Made by a program: the position numbers and the translations under genes. A DNA stretch of 64,000 nt, from positions 1 through 64,000 of the forward strand of contig JABSPK010000002.1 in assembly GCA_013214065.1 (NCBI GenBank), in the 5' to 3' direction. Shown here in pieces: positions 9,156-19,202 of this stretch. Under the pieces are notes generated by a model. The model did not search any database. It saw only the letters and a program-made list of their open reading frames with translations, and was not told the origin of the DNA. How positions within the stretch are numbered: the first letter of the stretch is position 1; every line of letters begins with the position of its first letter. The stretch is from Flavobacteriaceae bacterium. Lineage in GTDB: Bacteria; Bacteroidota; Bacteroidia; Flavobacteriales; Flavobacteriaceae.

Positions 9156-9956
9156 TTACCAGCCTCCCGAAGCGCCGCCGCCGCCGAATCCGCCACCCCC
9201 GAATCCACCACCGAACCCGCCGCTTCCAAATCCACCACCTCCGAAACCACCGCCTGAAGATCCACTGCGATAGCCCCCTCGGCCCATATTGCTGAGGATG
9301 ATCATATCCCAAATATCCATGCCCTTGCCGCCGCGGCCGCCCCGATTGTTGCGACCCCCTTTATTTCGCCTGCTCGACAGGATGATAATGAAAATGATAA
9401 ACATCAGAAAGGGAAGTAGTGCCCATAAGGGGAAGCCTTCTGAATCACTGAGATCACGCTCTTCGTCGAATTGCCCGGTCAGCGTCTTGAAAATCGCCTC
9501 GGCCCCCTTGTCGAGCCCTCGGTAATACTCCCCTTTTTTGAATTCGGGAATGATGACACGGTCTATGATGCGTTTGCTCTGGAAATCGGTAAGGAATTCT
9601 TCGACACCATAGCCCGTATTGATGGCGATACGGCGGTCATCCTTGGCCAAAAGGAGGAGGATTCCATTGTCTTTTCCAGCTTGTCCGATGCCCCATTTCT
9701 GTCCCCATTCGGCCCCTAGGAAATTGATGTTCTCCCCTTCGGTAGACCCGATGATGGCCACAACGATCTGGGTCGATGTGCTGTCACTATAACGGATCAG
9801 TTTCCGCTCGAGCTGTACTTTTTCGGATGCGTTCAGCAAAGCGACATAGTCGTAAACACTGGTCTGCCTTTCGGGCTTATCGGGAATTTCGAATTGTCCC
9901 CAACCCCAAAAGGAAATCAGCATGCATAGGTATAGACTAGCCTTTTGAAATTTCAT
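9156..9956 (-). CDS. TPM-domain membrane protein with glycine-rich tail
   Basis: The 266-residue protein has a signal peptide (1-20), a TPM domain (about 30-165: YDYVALLNASEKVQLERKL, then TQIVVAIIGS and RIAINTGYGVEEFLTD), a transmembrane helix (about 178-196, LWALLPFLMFIIFIIIL), and a 50-residue tail almost entirely of Gly, Ser and Phe. TPM proteins are periplasmic-facing and in some bacteria are linked to photosystem repair or weak phosphatase activity; their role in Flavobacteria is unknown. The gene overlaps the next upstream TPM gene by 20 bases and forms a unit with it and lemA, a conserved association. Confidence 0.88.
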   Translation of the reverse strand: MKFQKASLYLCMLISFWGWGQFEIPDKPERQTSVYDYVALLNASEKVQLERKLIRYSDSTSTQIVVAIIGSTEGENINFLGAEWGQKWGIGQAGKDNGILLLLAKDDRRIAINTGYGVEEFLTDFQSKRIIDRVIIPEFKKGEYYRGLDKGAEAIFKTLTGQFDEERDLSDSEGFPLWALLPFLMFIIFIIILSSRRNKGGRNNRGGRGGKGMDIWDMIILSNMGRGGYRSGSSGGGFGGGGFGSGGFGGGFGGGGFGGGGASGGW

Positions 9957-10374
9957 TGCTCAACTCATTGGTGTCATTAGGATTCCAGGGGAAATGTGCT
10001 TTCAATTCCTGTCCGGCCTTCAATATTCCGGCTACGATACCTTCCTTGAAGGCGCCCCTTTTAAAATATTCGGCGATGGTATTCTTGGTCGCTTCCCAAA
10101 AATCCTTCGGAACGGCCCGATCGATACCTGAATCCCCATAGATGACGAATTTTTTATCGGTCACCGCCACATAGAGCAAGACCCCGTTGGCATCTTTGGT
10201 ATTGTCCATTTTCAGAAAATGGAAAAGCTGCTGGGCCCTACTGAAATGATCGATGTCACTGTGTGCTTCTATGTGGACACGAATTTCGCCCGATGTAGCC
10301 CGCTCGGCCTGTAAAATCGCCTCGATGATTTCTTGTTCCTCAGCTTGGGTTAGAAAGGCCTCGACCTGGTCCAT
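9937..10374 (-). CDS. TPM-domain protein without signal peptide
   Basis: The 145-residue protein starts MDQVEAFLTQAEEQEI and contains a TPM domain with GEIRVHIEAHSDID, GVLLYVAVTDKKFVIYGDSGI and a closing FKEGIVAGILKAGQ. The start at 10374 was chosen because it follows the lemA stop (10376-10378) directly; the frame is open further upstream, but that part lies inside lemA in another frame. There is no signal peptide or transmembrane segment, so it may act in the cytoplasm or be presented at the membrane by its neighbours. It overlaps the next TPM gene by 20 bases. Confidence 0.87.
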   Translation of the reverse strand: MDQVEAFLTQAEEQEIIEAILQAERATSGEIRVHIEAHSDIDHFSRAQQLFHFLKMDNTKDANGVLLYVAVTDKKFVIYGDSGIDRAVPKDFWEATKNTIAEYFKRGAFKEGIVAGILKAGQELKAHFPWNPNDTNELSNEISKG

Positions 10375-10375
10375 A

Positions 10376-10972
10376 TCAATCGAAATTGAAGTCGACGTCG
10401 GGGGCATTCTCCGCCCCAGGATTCGAGCTAAACAGGGACAATGCATCGAAACCGGCCAGATTGGCGATGATATTGGTCGGTATTTTTTCGATTTTGATAT
10501 TGTATTCCCCGGCGAGATCATTGAATCGATTACGCTCTACATTGATCCGGTTTTCGGTACCCTCCAATTGCGATTGAAGCTCCAGGAAGTTTTGGTTGGC
10601 CTTGAGGTCAGGATACCGTTCTACCGTGACCAAAAGCCGTGAAAGCGCTGAAGAAAGCCCTGTTTGGGCCTGTTGGAACTGTGCGATGCTTTCGGCATTC
10701 AGGTTGTTGGGGTCTATGGTCGTTGCGGTCGCCTTGGCCCGGGCTTCGATCACGTCTTTCAACGTGCCGCGCTCGAAATCGGCCGCTCCTTGCACCGTTT
10801 TGACCAGGTTGCCAATAAGATCGCTCCGCCTTTGGTACGAACTTTCGACATTGGCCCATTGTTTGGTGGCCAGCCCTTTCATATCGACCAAGGTGTTATT
10901 GGTGCGCACATACCATAGCCCTAAGACAACGGCAAGTCCGATAATGACGATAACGGGGATCAGTTTTTTCAT
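10376..10972 (-). CDS. LemA family protein
   Basis: The 198-residue protein begins with a single N-terminal transmembrane helix (about 4-23) followed by the helical LemA domain: NTLVDMKGLATKQWANVES, YQRRSDLIGNLVKTVQG and YPDLKANQNFLELQSQLEG are the conserved blocks. LemA proteins are anchored in the inner membrane with a coiled domain outside; their biochemical function is not established. It is the first gene of a lemA-TPM-TPM unit. Length is normal. Confidence 0.95.
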   Translation of the reverse strand: MKKLIPVIVIIGLAVVLGLWYVRTNNTLVDMKGLATKQWANVESSYQRRSDLIGNLVKTVQGAADFERGTLKDVIEARAKATATTIDPNNLNAESIAQFQQAQTGLSSALSRLLVTVERYPDLKANQNFLELQSQLEGTENRINVERNRFNDLAGEYNIKIEKIPTNIIANLAGFDALSLFSSNPGAENAPDVDFNFD

Positions 10973-11067
10973 ATGTATGGATTTTAGTGTTTATGTGTCC
11001 TTGCTTATAGGTTACAAAAACCGGCTTTTTGTTACACTTCGATAACCAAGAAAATATACTGGGGATT

Positions 11068-11397
11068 TTACAACTGATCTTTGATCTTCAAAAGCTCGGC
11101 CCTGACCTTTTGCAATTTTTTGATGACCTCGAAATTCGAAAGGGTCTTGTGTTTTTCCTCCTTCAAATAGGTTTTGGCGCCTTCTAAGGTAAACCCACGC
11201 TCTTTGACCAAATGATAGATCAACTGCAGGTTTTTGATGTCTTGGGGTGTGAACTTCCGGTTGCCCTTGGCGTTTTTCTTGGGTTGGAGCACATCGAATT
11301 CCTTCTCCCAAAATCGGATCAACGAGGTATTGACCCCAAAGGCCTTGGCAACTTCGCCGATTCCGTAATACCGCTTTTCAGGAAGGTCTACATGCAT
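11068..11397 (-). CDS. MerR family transcriptional regulator
   Basis: The 109-residue protein has an N-terminal MerR winged helix (YYGIGEVAKAFGVNTSLIRFWEKEF, residues about 11-35, then RKFTPQDIKNLQLIYHLV) and a short helical C-terminus, with no ligand-binding domain or cysteines. The start at 11397 overlaps the stop of the M23 peptidase gene as TAATG, so the two are translationally coupled. Such short MerR proteins are commonly found behind this peptidase in Bacteroidota. Their target genes are unknown. Confidence 0.9.
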   Translation of the reverse strand: MHVDLPEKRYYGIGEVAKAFGVNTSLIRFWEKEFDVLQPKKNAKGNRKFTPQDIKNLQLIYHLVKERGFTLEGAKTYLKEEKHKTLSNFEVIKKLQKVRAELLKIKDQL

Positions 11398-12374
11398 TAA
11401 TCGAGCGATTGGTTCTCTTGGGTAGCGTATTTCAACATGTTCTCGAATTCTTCGGCTGTTAAACTGCCGTAATAGAAGTTGATCGGATTGATACGCTTCT
11501 TGTCTTTCCACACTTCATAGTGCAGGTGGGGTGCTTGCGAACGCCCCGTATTTCCGACAAATCCGATCAAATCACCGCGCTTGACTTTTTGGCCGACGGT
11601 GACATTGTATTTGCTCAAGTGCGCATAAATAGTCATGTAACCATAGCCGTGGTCGATGCGGATGTGTTTGCCGAAACCGGAGGAACGGTTGTCGGCGCGA
11701 ATGATCTTACCGTTGCCCGAAGCGTAAATCGGCGTGCCCCGTGGCGCTGTAAAATCCATGCCATGGTGCATCTTTCGGGCTTTGGTGAAAGGGTCAGTGC
11801 GCCAGCCATATCCTGAGGCCATACGGGTCAGGTCTTCATTACTGACGGGTTGGATGGCGGGAATGGCCGCCAGTAGTTTTTCTTTTTCTTCGGCCAATTT
11901 GGCGATTTCGTCCAACGACTTCGATTGGATCACCATTTGCTTTTGGATGATGTCCAAGCGCTTGCTGGCATCGATGATGATTTCCGAATTATTGAAGCCT
12001 TCCAGTGATTTGTAACGATTGACCCCACCGAAACCGGCCCGACGTTGTTCTTCAGGGATCGGATTGGCTTCGAAATACAGGCGATACAAATTGTTGTCGC
12101 GTTCTTCGATATTGCCCAAGACCTGCTCCATTTGCTGCATCTTGCGGTTCAGGATATCGAATTGCAGCTCATAGTTCTGCACTTCGCGCTTTAAGGATAA
12201 TTCTTGGGGGGTATTGACCAAATTGGTGTTCATCAAGAACAGTAGCGTAGCGAAACCGAACAGTGCCGCACCGAGAACAAAAAGGAAGATATTACGATAT
12301 TTCCGGGATTTTTTTGGTTCAATCTTGCGATACGATAAGGTATCCGGATCGTAATAGTATTTTACTTTAGACAT
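11397..12374 (-). CDS. M23 family metallopeptidase (LytM-type), membrane anchored
   Basis: The 325-residue protein has a basic cytoplasmic N-terminus, one transmembrane helix (about 28-50), a coiled-coil segment (about 60-170) and a C-terminal LytM domain. The zinc ligands are visible in HHGMDFTAPRGTP and in HLHYEVW. It is expected to act on peptidoglycan cross-links in the periplasm, or to regulate such enzymes, as in other coiled-coil M23 proteins. It diverges from alaS and is followed by the coupled MerR gene. Confidence 0.93.
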   Translation of the reverse strand: MSKVKYYYDPDTLSYRKIEPKKSRKYRNIFLFVLGAALFGFATLLFLMNTNLVNTPQELSLKREVQNYELQFDILNRKMQQMEQVLGNIEERDNNLYRLYFEANPIPEEQRRAGFGGVNRYKSLEGFNNSEIIIDASKRLDIIQKQMVIQSKSLDEIAKLAEEKEKLLAAIPAIQPVSNEDLTRMASGYGWRTDPFTKARKMHHGMDFTAPRGTPIYASGNGKIIRADNRSSGFGKHIRIDHGYGYMTIYAHLSKYNVTVGQKVKRGDLIGFVGNTGRSQAPHLHYEVWKDKKRINPINFYYGSLTAEEFENMLKYATQENQSLD

Positions 12375-12420
12375 GAATTGAAATTGTCCTATTTTTGGTC
12401 ATTCGTGTTTAGGTAACAAA

Positions 12421-12428
12421 CAAATATA
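12421..12428 (-). promoter_or_regulatory. Probable -7 element for the M23 peptidase gene
   Basis: TATATTTG on the minus strand matches TAnnTTTG and would give a leader of about 40 bases before the ATG at 12374. No good -33 TTG lies at the right distance, so the call is moderate. Confidence 0.4.
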
Positions 12429-12478
12429 AAAATTGTTTTGTTGACCGTGTTAAAATTAATTAAAGCTTAACTCCCGTA

Positions 12479-15094
12479 ATGACGTCCCAAAAGGTTAGAG
12501 AACAGTTCTTAAACTTTTTCGAATCCAAAGCGCACAAGATCGTAGCCTCGGCCCCCATGGTCATCAAGGACGATCCCACCTTGATGTTCACCAATGCAGG
12601 AATGAACCAATTCAAGGAGTTTTTTTTGGGGAATACCCAAGCGACCACCAAGCGGGTGACCGACACCCAGAAATGCCTACGGGTCAGTGGCAAACACAAT
12701 GACCTTGAAGAAGTAGGTAAGGATACCTACCACCACACCATGTTCGAAATGCTGGGCAATTGGAGTTTCGGTGATTACTTCAAGCAAGAGGCCATTGCCT
12801 GGGCCTGGGAGCTCTTGACGAAAGTTTACAAGATCGATAAGGACAGCCTATATGTTTCGGTGTTCGAAGGTAGCGACGATGCCGATAACCTCGATATGGA
12901 CCAAGAGGCTTTTGATCTTTGGAAGGCCATCGTGCCTGAAGATCGGATCATCATGGGCAACAAAAAAGATAATTTCTGGGAAATGGGCGATCAGGGCCCC
13001 TGCGGTCCTTGTTCGGAAATCCATGTCGATATCCGTCCAGACGAAGAAAAAGCGAAAGTACCCGGGGCCACCTTGGTGAACAAAGATCATCCGTTGGTCA
13101 TTGAGATCTGGAACCTGGTCTTTATGCAATACAATCGCAAGGCTAACGGGAGCTTGGAACCTTTGCCTGAAAAACACGTCGATACCGGTATGGGCTTCGA
13201 ACGCCTGTGTATGGTATTGCAAGGGGTCCAATCGAACTACGAAACCGATATCTTCACTCCCTTGATCCGGGAAATCGAGACCATCACCCGACAAACGTAC
13301 GGACGCAGCGAAGAGAAGGACATCGCCATTCGGGTTATCGCCGACCATGTTCGGGCCGTGGCCTTTGCCATAGCCGATGGCCAATTGCCTAGTAACAACG
13401 GGGCTGGTTACGTCATTCGAAGGATCTTACGTCGAGCCGTTCGCTACGGCTTCACTTTTTTGAATACCAACAAGCCGTTTATTTATCGTTTGGTCAAAGT
13501 ATTGGCCGAGCGTATGGGCAAGGCTTTCCCTGAACTACGTGAACAATACCAATTGATCGAAAATGTCATCAAGGAAGAAGAAAGCTCTTTCTTGAGCACT
13601 TTGGAACAAGGCTTGGTCTTGTTGGATTCGGTCATCAAATCGGCCCAAGGAAAGACCATAGCCGGTGAAAAGGCCTTTGAACTCTACGATACGTTTGGGT
13701 TCCCAATCGATTTGACCAGCCTGATCCTAGAGGAAAAAGGCTATGAATTGGACGTTGCCGGATTCGAAAAGGCGCTACAGGCCCAAAAGGACCGTTCCCG
13801 TTCCGCTTCGGAAGTGGCCAAGGAGGATTGGACCGTTTTGTTGGACGATGCTACCCAGGAATTCGTAGGTTATGACCAATTGGAAGCTGAAGTACACTTG
13901 GTCAAATACCGAAAAATTACCAGCAAAAAAGAGGGCGATCGCTATCAATTCGTCTTCAACCTTACCCCGTTTTATGCCGAGGGTGGGGGTCAAGTAGGTG
14001 ATAAGGGGTATCTGGAGGCCGCCAACGGTGACGTGATCTACGTACTCGATACCAAACGGGAGAACAATGAGATCGTTCACTATGCCGAAAACCTCCCCAA
14101 GGATGTGAAGGGTGCTTTCAAAGCAGTGGTGGATCACAAGCAACGCCAGCGTACGGCCAGTAACCATACGGCGACCCATTTGTTGCACCAGGCTTTACGG
14201 GAGATTTTAGGCGAGCATGTCGAACAGAAGGGTTCGGCAGTCCATTCGAAATACTTGCGCTTCGATTTTTCGCACTTTGCTAAAATGACCGTCGATGAAC
14301 TTCGGGAGGTCGAAAATTTCGTGAACGCACGTATTGAAGGTCAGTTGCCTTTTGAAGAAGGACGGAACGTACCGATCAAAGAAGCCATGGCCGATGGGGC
14401 GATGGCCCTGTTCGGGGAAAAGTACGGCGATACCGTACGCACCGTCCGTTTCGGAAAATCCATCGAACTATGCGGGGGTACCCATGTCAAGAATACCGGT
14501 GATATCTGGCATTTCAAGATCACTTCGGAAGGGGCGGTTGCCGCTGGCATACGCCGTATCGAAGCCATTACCTCGGATGCGGTCAAAAGCTTCTACTTCA
14601 AGAACAACCGACTGCTTTTCGAAATCAAGGACCTGTTGAACAAGGCCCAGGACCCGGTCAAGGCCGTAGCCCAACTGCAAGAGGAAAACAGTCAGTTAAA
14701 GAAACAGGTCGAGGCCTTGTTGCGCGATAAGGCCAAAGGGCTTAAAAACGAACTGATGGATGAGTTGACTGAGGTCAACGGTATCCAATTCCTTGCCAAG
14801 AAAGTCGATCTTGATGCCGGAGGCATTAAAGACCTTAGTTTCGATATGGGAAAACTCAAACCGAACCTCTTCTTGTTATTGGCATCCGAAAAGAACGGTA
14901 AGGCGATCTTATCGTGTTACATCTCTAAAGAACTGGCCTTCGAACGCAACCTGAATGCAGGTACCATCGTCCGTGAATTGGGCAAGCACATCCAAGGGGG
15001 TGGTGGGGGGCAACCCTTCTTCGCAACGGCCGGGGGTAAAAATCCAGCTGGAATACCTGAAGCCTTAGTCCAGGTCAAGGATTATTTGAAATAA
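12479..15094 (+). CDS. alaS: Alanine--tRNA ligase
   Basis: This 871-residue class II synthetase charges tRNA-Ala. The N-terminal catalytic domain has [25 protein letters not shown] and TGMGFERL. The editing domain has the zinc-binding [11 protein letters not shown] (about residue 560) and the [11 protein letters not shown] block. A coiled segment and a C-Ala domain rich in glycine ([15 protein letters not shown]) follow. Length is close to the family norm (about 875). The ATG at 12479 is followed by the typical S[14 protein letters not shown] start. The DUF4230 gene begins one base after its stop. Confidence 0.98.
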   Translation: MTSQKVREQFLNFFESKAHKIVASAPMVIKDDPTLMFTNAGMNQFKEFFLGNTQATTKRVTDTQKCLRVSGKHNDLEEVGKDTYHHTMFEMLGNWSFGDYFKQEAIAWAWELLTKVYKIDKDSLYVSVFEGSDDADNLDMDQEAFDLWKAIVPEDRIIMGNKKDNFWEMGDQGPCGPCSEIHVDIRPDEEKAKVPGATLVNKDHPLVIEIWNLVFMQYNRKANGSLEPLPEKHVDTGMGFERLCMVLQGVQSNYETDIFTPLIREIETITRQTYGRSEEKDIAIRVIADHVRAVAFAIADGQLPSNNGAGYVIRRILRRAVRYGFTFLNTNKPFIYRLVKVLAERMGKAFPELREQYQLIENVIKEEESSFLSTLEQGLVLLDSVIKSAQGKTIAGEKAFELYDTFGFPIDLTSLILEEKGYELDVAGFEKALQAQKDRSRSASEVAKEDWTVLLDDATQEFVGYDQLEAEVHLVKYRKITSKKEGDRYQFVFNLTPFYAEGGGQVGDKGYLEAANGDVIYVLDTKRENNEIVHYAENLPKDVKGAFKAVVDHKQRQRTASNHTATHLLHQALREILGEHVEQKGSAVHSKYLRFDFSHFAKMTVDELREVENFVNARIEGQLPFEEGRNVPIKEAMADGAMALFGEKYGDTVRTVRFGKSIELCGGTHVKNTGDIWHFKITSEGAVAAGIRRIEAITSDAVKSFYFKNNRLLFEIKDLLNKAQDPVKAVAQLQEENSQLKKQVEALLRDKAKGLKNELMDELTEVNGIQFLAKKVDLDAGGIKDLSFDMGKLKPNLFLLLASEKNGKAILSCYISKELAFERNLNAGTIVRELGKHIQGGGGGQPFFATAGGKNPAGIPEALVQVKDYLK

Positions 15095-15095
15095 G

Positions 15096-15710
15096 ATGAA
15101 AAAATTCCTTGCAGGCGCACTGATCGCCCTGGCCTCGGTCTTGATCTACAAGTCATGCGCCGATTCCCAGAGTGAAAAGGGCGTGTTGCGAGAACAGTCC
15201 GCTTTGATCCAACGGCAGCTGCAGCAGGTCTCGAAATTGATCGTGACCGAAGGCCATTTTGCCGAGGTATACAATTATGCCGATTCGCGCGAATTGTTCG
15301 GGTCTCTATTGACCGCTGACAAAAAAGCCTTGGTCGTCGTCAATGCCGAGGTGCGGATCGCCTATGATTTGGAGCAGTTGGCGTTCACCATAGACAGCAC
15401 GAACCGCACCGTAGTGCTCCAACATATTCCCCAACCCGAAGTCATTATCGACCCTGATTTTGAATACTACGATATCAGTGCCGACTACTTCAACCCCTTT
15501 GGCGCCGAAGATTACAACACGATCAAACGTCGGGTCAAACAAAGCTTGCATGAAAAAATCGAAGCTTCAGGCTTGCTTTCGAATGCCGAAACCCGCTTGA
15601 TTACCGAATTGCACCAACTCTTGATCTTGACCCAAAGCATGGGCTGGACCCTCCAATACCAAGAAGAGCCTCTAAGCGACTTGGAAGGCCTACAGCAATT
15701 TTTGGATTGA
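15096..15710 (+). CDS. DUF4230 domain protein
   Basis: The 204-residue protein has an N-terminal membrane anchor or signal (MKKFLAGALIALASVLIYKSC) and a DUF4230 domain. This shows the usual features: LIVTEGHFAEVYNY, then a beta-rich part with VVVNAEVRIAYDLEQL, and a helical end with LITELHQLLILTQSMGW. The function of the family is unknown; members are envelope proteins found widely in Bacteroidota. The gene follows alaS by one base, and the M61 peptidase gene lies about 50 bases downstream. Confidence 0.88.
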   Translation: MKKFLAGALIALASVLIYKSCADSQSEKGVLREQSALIQRQLQQVSKLIVTEGHFAEVYNYADSRELFGSLLTADKKALVVVNAEVRIAYDLEQLAFTIDSTNRTVVLQHIPQPEVIIDPDFEYYDISADYFNPFGAEDYNTIKRRVKQSLHEKIEASGLLSNAETRLITELHQLLILTQSMGWTLQYQEEPLSDLEGLQQFLD

Positions 15711-15763
15711 TTTTGCAACATTTTCGTTAGGGGCTCGTCTTTTGGTTGAAACAACCATCAATC

Positions 15764-17446
15764 ATGAAAAAAACATTGACCCTTATCGGCCTTGGCATGG
15801 CCTTGGTCGCTTGCACCTCCAAAAAAAGGACGGATGTCGACTACGTCATCCGACCGATAGTCATCGATAGTGTTCCCGCATTGCATGTCGCCATGCAATT
15901 CGACGCTGATAGTTCAGGGACCACCGTCTTGCAGTATCCGAATGATGCATGGGGCGAGTCGGATCTTTTCAACGTGCTCCATCGGGTGGGCATGACCGAA
16001 GGGGAGGCGGTCATCGAAAAGAACAAAGACAGCGGGTGGATCGTTTTAAAACACGATCGCAATCTCGAACGATTGCAATTCGAATATGTTATCCAACAAG
16101 ATTTCGTAGCCGAAATTACCACTGAAAAAGTATACCGACCGATCGTGCAACCCGAATACTTCCATGTATTCTCCCACAACCTGTTCATGGTGCCGTCGCA
16201 TGCAAATGATACCCTAGAACTCGCATTGCAATGGGAAGGTTTTGAAGATGATTTCATCATCCACAATAGTTTTGGCAGTCAAGAGCGACGGCAAGAAGTC
16301 AAGATTTCGAAAAAGCGTTTTGGGAGCGCCATTTTCGTCGGTGGTGATTTTAGGGTGCATCGCGACACCATTCAAGGAAACGCCATCAGTTTGGCGACCC
16401 GTGGCCAATGGGTCCCTTTTAAGGAAACCGAGGTGATGGAGGTCTTGGCTACGACCTTGCGTTGCCAGCGGAATTTTTGGGACGACCACAGCCAAACCTA
16501 TTTTACGGTCACCATGCAGCCCTTTCATCAAGAAATGGGGAGTAGTTTTCAAGGTACGGGTTTGACGAACTCCTTCGCCACTTCGGTCTCGAACAACAGC
16601 TATACCGATTTGCAACAAATGGTCTACCTCTTCAACCATGAATTGATGCACAATTGGATCGGCCATACCATTGAAAATGAGAGCGAGGAAGCCCAGTATT
16701 GGTTCAGCGAGGGTTTTACCGACTACTATACCCACAAGAATATCGCTTTGCACCGCATCAATGGGTTGGATGCTTCCTACTATATCGAACAGATGAACGC
16801 CACGGTTCGGAACCTGTTTTCGTCTTCGGTGCGCAATGCCCCCAATTCGGAAATCAACTACGCCAATTTTTGGAGCAATCGCGACTATGGCAAATTGGCC
16901 TACTATCGCGGTACCCTTTTCGCATTTTATATGGATCAGACCATACGAAAACGCAGTTTGGGGGCGAAGAGCCTGGATGATATGATGCGTGATATCCTGG
17001 CCGATGCCGTCAATTCGGGCCAAAAACTCTCACATACCTATTTTTTGGATGTGGCCTCCCGTTACATGTCCGAAGGATTCGAACGTTTTTTTGAAACACA
17101 CATTCTAAAAGGAAAGGATTACCCGTTGGTCGAAATCTATTCGGAATTGGGATTGCAATTCGAACCCAAGAGTACCTTATACGAACTAGGGGTCCAACTC
17201 TCCCCTGAGGAAGATCGTGTGCTTTCGGTCGTGGCAGGAAGCCGAGCGGAGAAAGCAGGCGTTCGGGCCGGAGACCGGCTGTTCTCACGCAGTATTTGGT
17301 ATGGTGATGCTTCGAAAGAGGTCGAACTGGGTATACTGAGAAACGGTCAGAAAATCGAAGTGGCCTATTACCCGATTCGGGAAGCTGCCATACCCACACT
17401 GCTCGATTCCGAAACGAACCGCGAACTGCTTATGCCTCGACCATAG
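15764..17446 (+). CDS. M61 family peptidase with PDZ domain, lipoprotein
   Basis: The 560-residue product begins with a lipoprotein signal (MKKTLTLIGLGMALVAC, Cys 17). Zinc ligands are in NHELMHNWIGH (His about 292) and the downstream WFSEGFTDYY, as in M61 glycyl aminopeptidases. A PDZ-like segment near the C-terminus contains SRAEKAGVRAGDRLF. The start at 15764 was preferred over an ATG at 15746 because only the former gives a clean signal peptide. It is a predicted periplasmic or outer-membrane-attached peptidase. Its 3' end overlaps the convergent hydroxylase gene by 17 bases. Confidence 0.9.
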   Translation: MKKTLTLIGLGMALVACTSKKRTDVDYVIRPIVIDSVPALHVAMQFDADSSGTTVLQYPNDAWGESDLFNVLHRVGMTEGEAVIEKNKDSGWIVLKHDRNLERLQFEYVIQQDFVAEITTEKVYRPIVQPEYFHVFSHNLFMVPSHANDTLELALQWEGFEDDFIIHNSFGSQERRQEVKISKKRFGSAIFVGGDFRVHRDTIQGNAISLATRGQWVPFKETEVMEVLATTLRCQRNFWDDHSQTYFTVTMQPFHQEMGSSFQGTGLTNSFATSVSNNSYTDLQQMVYLFNHELMHNWIGHTIENESEEAQYWFSEGFTDYYTHKNIALHRINGLDASYYIEQMNATVRNLFSSSVRNAPNSEINYANFWSNRDYGKLAYYRGTLFAFYMDQTIRKRSLGAKSLDDMMRDILADAVNSGQKLSHTYFLDVASRYMSEGFERFFETHILKGKDYPLVEIYSELGLQFEPKSTLYELGVQLSPEEDRVLSVVAGSRAEKAGVRAGDRLFSRSIWYGDASKEVELGILRNGQKIEVAYYPIREAAIPTLLDSETNRELLMPRP

Positions 17447-19202
17447 CCTGATCCACCAAGGCGATGCCGTCATCGATCAAGTGACCCACTTCGGGGCGCT
17501 CTTGTTTGATCGTGTCCAGATGGTCGATAATGGTTTTTGCCAGGGCGTCGCGTTTGCCTCGTTTTGCCAGTTCGTATAGTTCGACCGGTAAGAGCCAATC
17601 CATAGGAAACCGCTCTTTGACCGCTTCGAACAAACGTCCTCTTGACGTGGTAGTGTTTTCACCGGTTCGATAAGCACGAACGTGTTGATAGAAGGTTTCC
17701 AATTGGAGGCGTTCCGCATCTTTATCGGCCTTAATGGTAGAATCGGATAGCTCATGCGATATCAAATCGAAGCTTTTCAAGTCAGCTGGCCCGTTGTAGG
17801 CCGAAGTAATGCTACACCCCACGGCCATATGGTAAAGACCCCATTCGGGTAAAAAGAGTACGCTGTCGTCATGGGTTACCGTGCAATCCTCAAAGGTGAT
17901 CAGGATGATCTTGCCCATCAGGTTGCGCGTACCGGTTACGATTTTTCCGCTGACGATGACCCCGCCTTCGAACTCCAAGGTAACCCGTTTCCCCTCGAAG
18001 ATGTCATAGGCTTTTAGGTCGCGGGGACTCATGTCCACAATCGGGAGATTGATCCCCTTAAGGTTGCCGATAGGGCAGCCGAAGCCATCCGGATGGTTTT
18101 CGGTGCCATGACCGACCAGTTCCTTTTCCCGATAGGAAAGCGCCGTCGGACCGATGGTACGTAAGTATACCGGTGCGCCTTCATGTTCGATAATGTGGTT
18201 CAATACCCCGGATATCTGGATTCCGGTACTCAGTTCCAAAGTGCCAAGGGCTTTGGAGTGCACCAGTTTTTTGGCCCCTTTCAATCCGCCGGTGCGCAGG
18301 GCCATGGTATTGGCGAAGTCTTCCAAGACTTGGCTCAAATGGGCAAAATCGGGCGTCACGAACAGCTGGGGCTGGGGTTTGGTGATGTCGAAGGAGGTGT
18401 TGGCCGCTTCCAATGAATAAGGGAGTTTTTTGACCGCATCGGTCATGCACCAACTACTTTCACCGATTGACGAGAGCAATCCTGCACCATAGATCTTTGG
18501 GTGGTCGACATCCCCGATAAGGCCGTATTCGACCGTCCACCAATGCAGGTTTCGGATCAAGGCCATTTCACTAGGTTCGCCCATATTTTCCTGTAAGAAT
18601 TCGATACGGGCTTCAGCAGCTTGTATATCGGCTTCCGGTGTGCCCTCGGCTTCCTTGATGATCGAAAGGTGGCGTACGGCATCGTAGAGTTCATAGTCTT
18701 TGGCACTGCTGATGGCTTTGCATCCGATCTCGCCGAAACGTCGCAGGTATTCCGCATACTCCGGATTGGCGATGATCGGGGCATGACCGGCCCCTTCATG
18801 GATGATGTCTGGGGCGGGGGTATATTCAATGTTCTCCAACTGTCGGATATCGGAAGCGATGACCAAGACGTTGTATGCTTGGAATTCCATGAAAGCCGAA
18901 GGCGGAATAAAGCCATCGACGGCCACGGCGGCCCAACCGATTTCCTGTAAAATCCGGTTCATGCCGTACATATTGGGAATCCCATCGATGGAAATACCCG
19001 TTTTTTCAAGGCCTTCGAGATACGAACTGTGGGCCACTTTGCTGAGGTAATCGACATTTTTGCGCATTACATAACGCCAAACCGCTTGGTCGATGGCCGA
19101 ATAGGCTTCGTAATGCTGGGGTTTGATGTATTGCCTCAGGTGCTGCGGCAGTTTGTCAAGCACCGGGTTACTTTCATAGGCGTCTGAAGGCATGTTTTTC
19201 AT
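17430..19202 (-). CDS. Aromatic amino acid hydroxylase (phenylalanine 4-monooxygenase family), long form
   Basis: This is a pterin-dependent iron hydroxylase, most likely converting phenylalanine to tyrosine. The iron ligands are visible as HEGAGH (His about 135 and 140) and the Glu of WTVEYGLIGD (about 226). Known bacterial enzymes have about 260-300 residues; this one has 590. The extra 290 C-terminal residues include GLYHMAVGCSITSAYNGPAD and a helical end, and I recognise no known domain in them. The start overlaps the stop of the DUF3291 gene as ATGA, which implies translational coupling. An Lrp/AsnC regulator is divergent upstream of that pair and may respond to aromatic amino acids. Confidence 0.92.
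   Translation of the reverse strand: MKNMPSDAYESNPVLDKLPQHLRQYIKPQHYEAYSAIDQAVWRYVMRKNVDYLSKVAHSSYLEGLEKTGISIDGIPNMYGMNRILQEIGWAAVAVDGFIPPSAFMEFQAYNVLVIASDIRQLENIEYTPAPDIIHEGAGHAPIIANPEYAEYLRRFGEIGCKAISSAKDYELYDAVRHLSIIKEAEGTPEADIQAAEARIEFLQENMGEPSEMALIRNLHWWTVEYGLIGDVDHPKIYGAGLLSSIGESSWCMTDAVKKLPYSLEAANTSFDITKPQPQLFVTPDFAHLSQVLEDFANTMALRTGGLKGAKKLVHSKALGTLELSTGIQISGVLNHIIEHEGAPVYLRTIGPTALSYREKELVGHGTENHPDGFGCPIGNLKGINLPIVDMSPRDLKAYDIFEGKRVTLEFEGGVIVSGKIVTGTRNLMGKIILITFEDCTVTHDDSVLFLPEWGLYHMAVGCSITSAYNGPADLKSFDLISHELSDSTIKADKDAERLQLETFYQHVRAYRTGENTTTSRGRLFEAVKERFPMDWLLPVELYELAKRGKRDALAKTIIDHLDTIKQERPEVGHLIDDGIALVDQAMVEA

Noticed and set aside
9156-9310. Glycine-rich repeat seen as a possible VNTR
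   Set aside because: The GGN-type codons vary and the pattern is of the protein (Gly/Phe/Ser tail), not an exact DNA tandem repeat.
12848-13384. Minus-strand open frame of 178 residues
   Set aside because: It lies opposite alaS and shows no family features; the alaS reading is certain.
16214-17023. Minus-strand open frame of 269 residues
   Set aside because: It is antisense to the M61 peptidase gene, with no start context or recognisable sequence.
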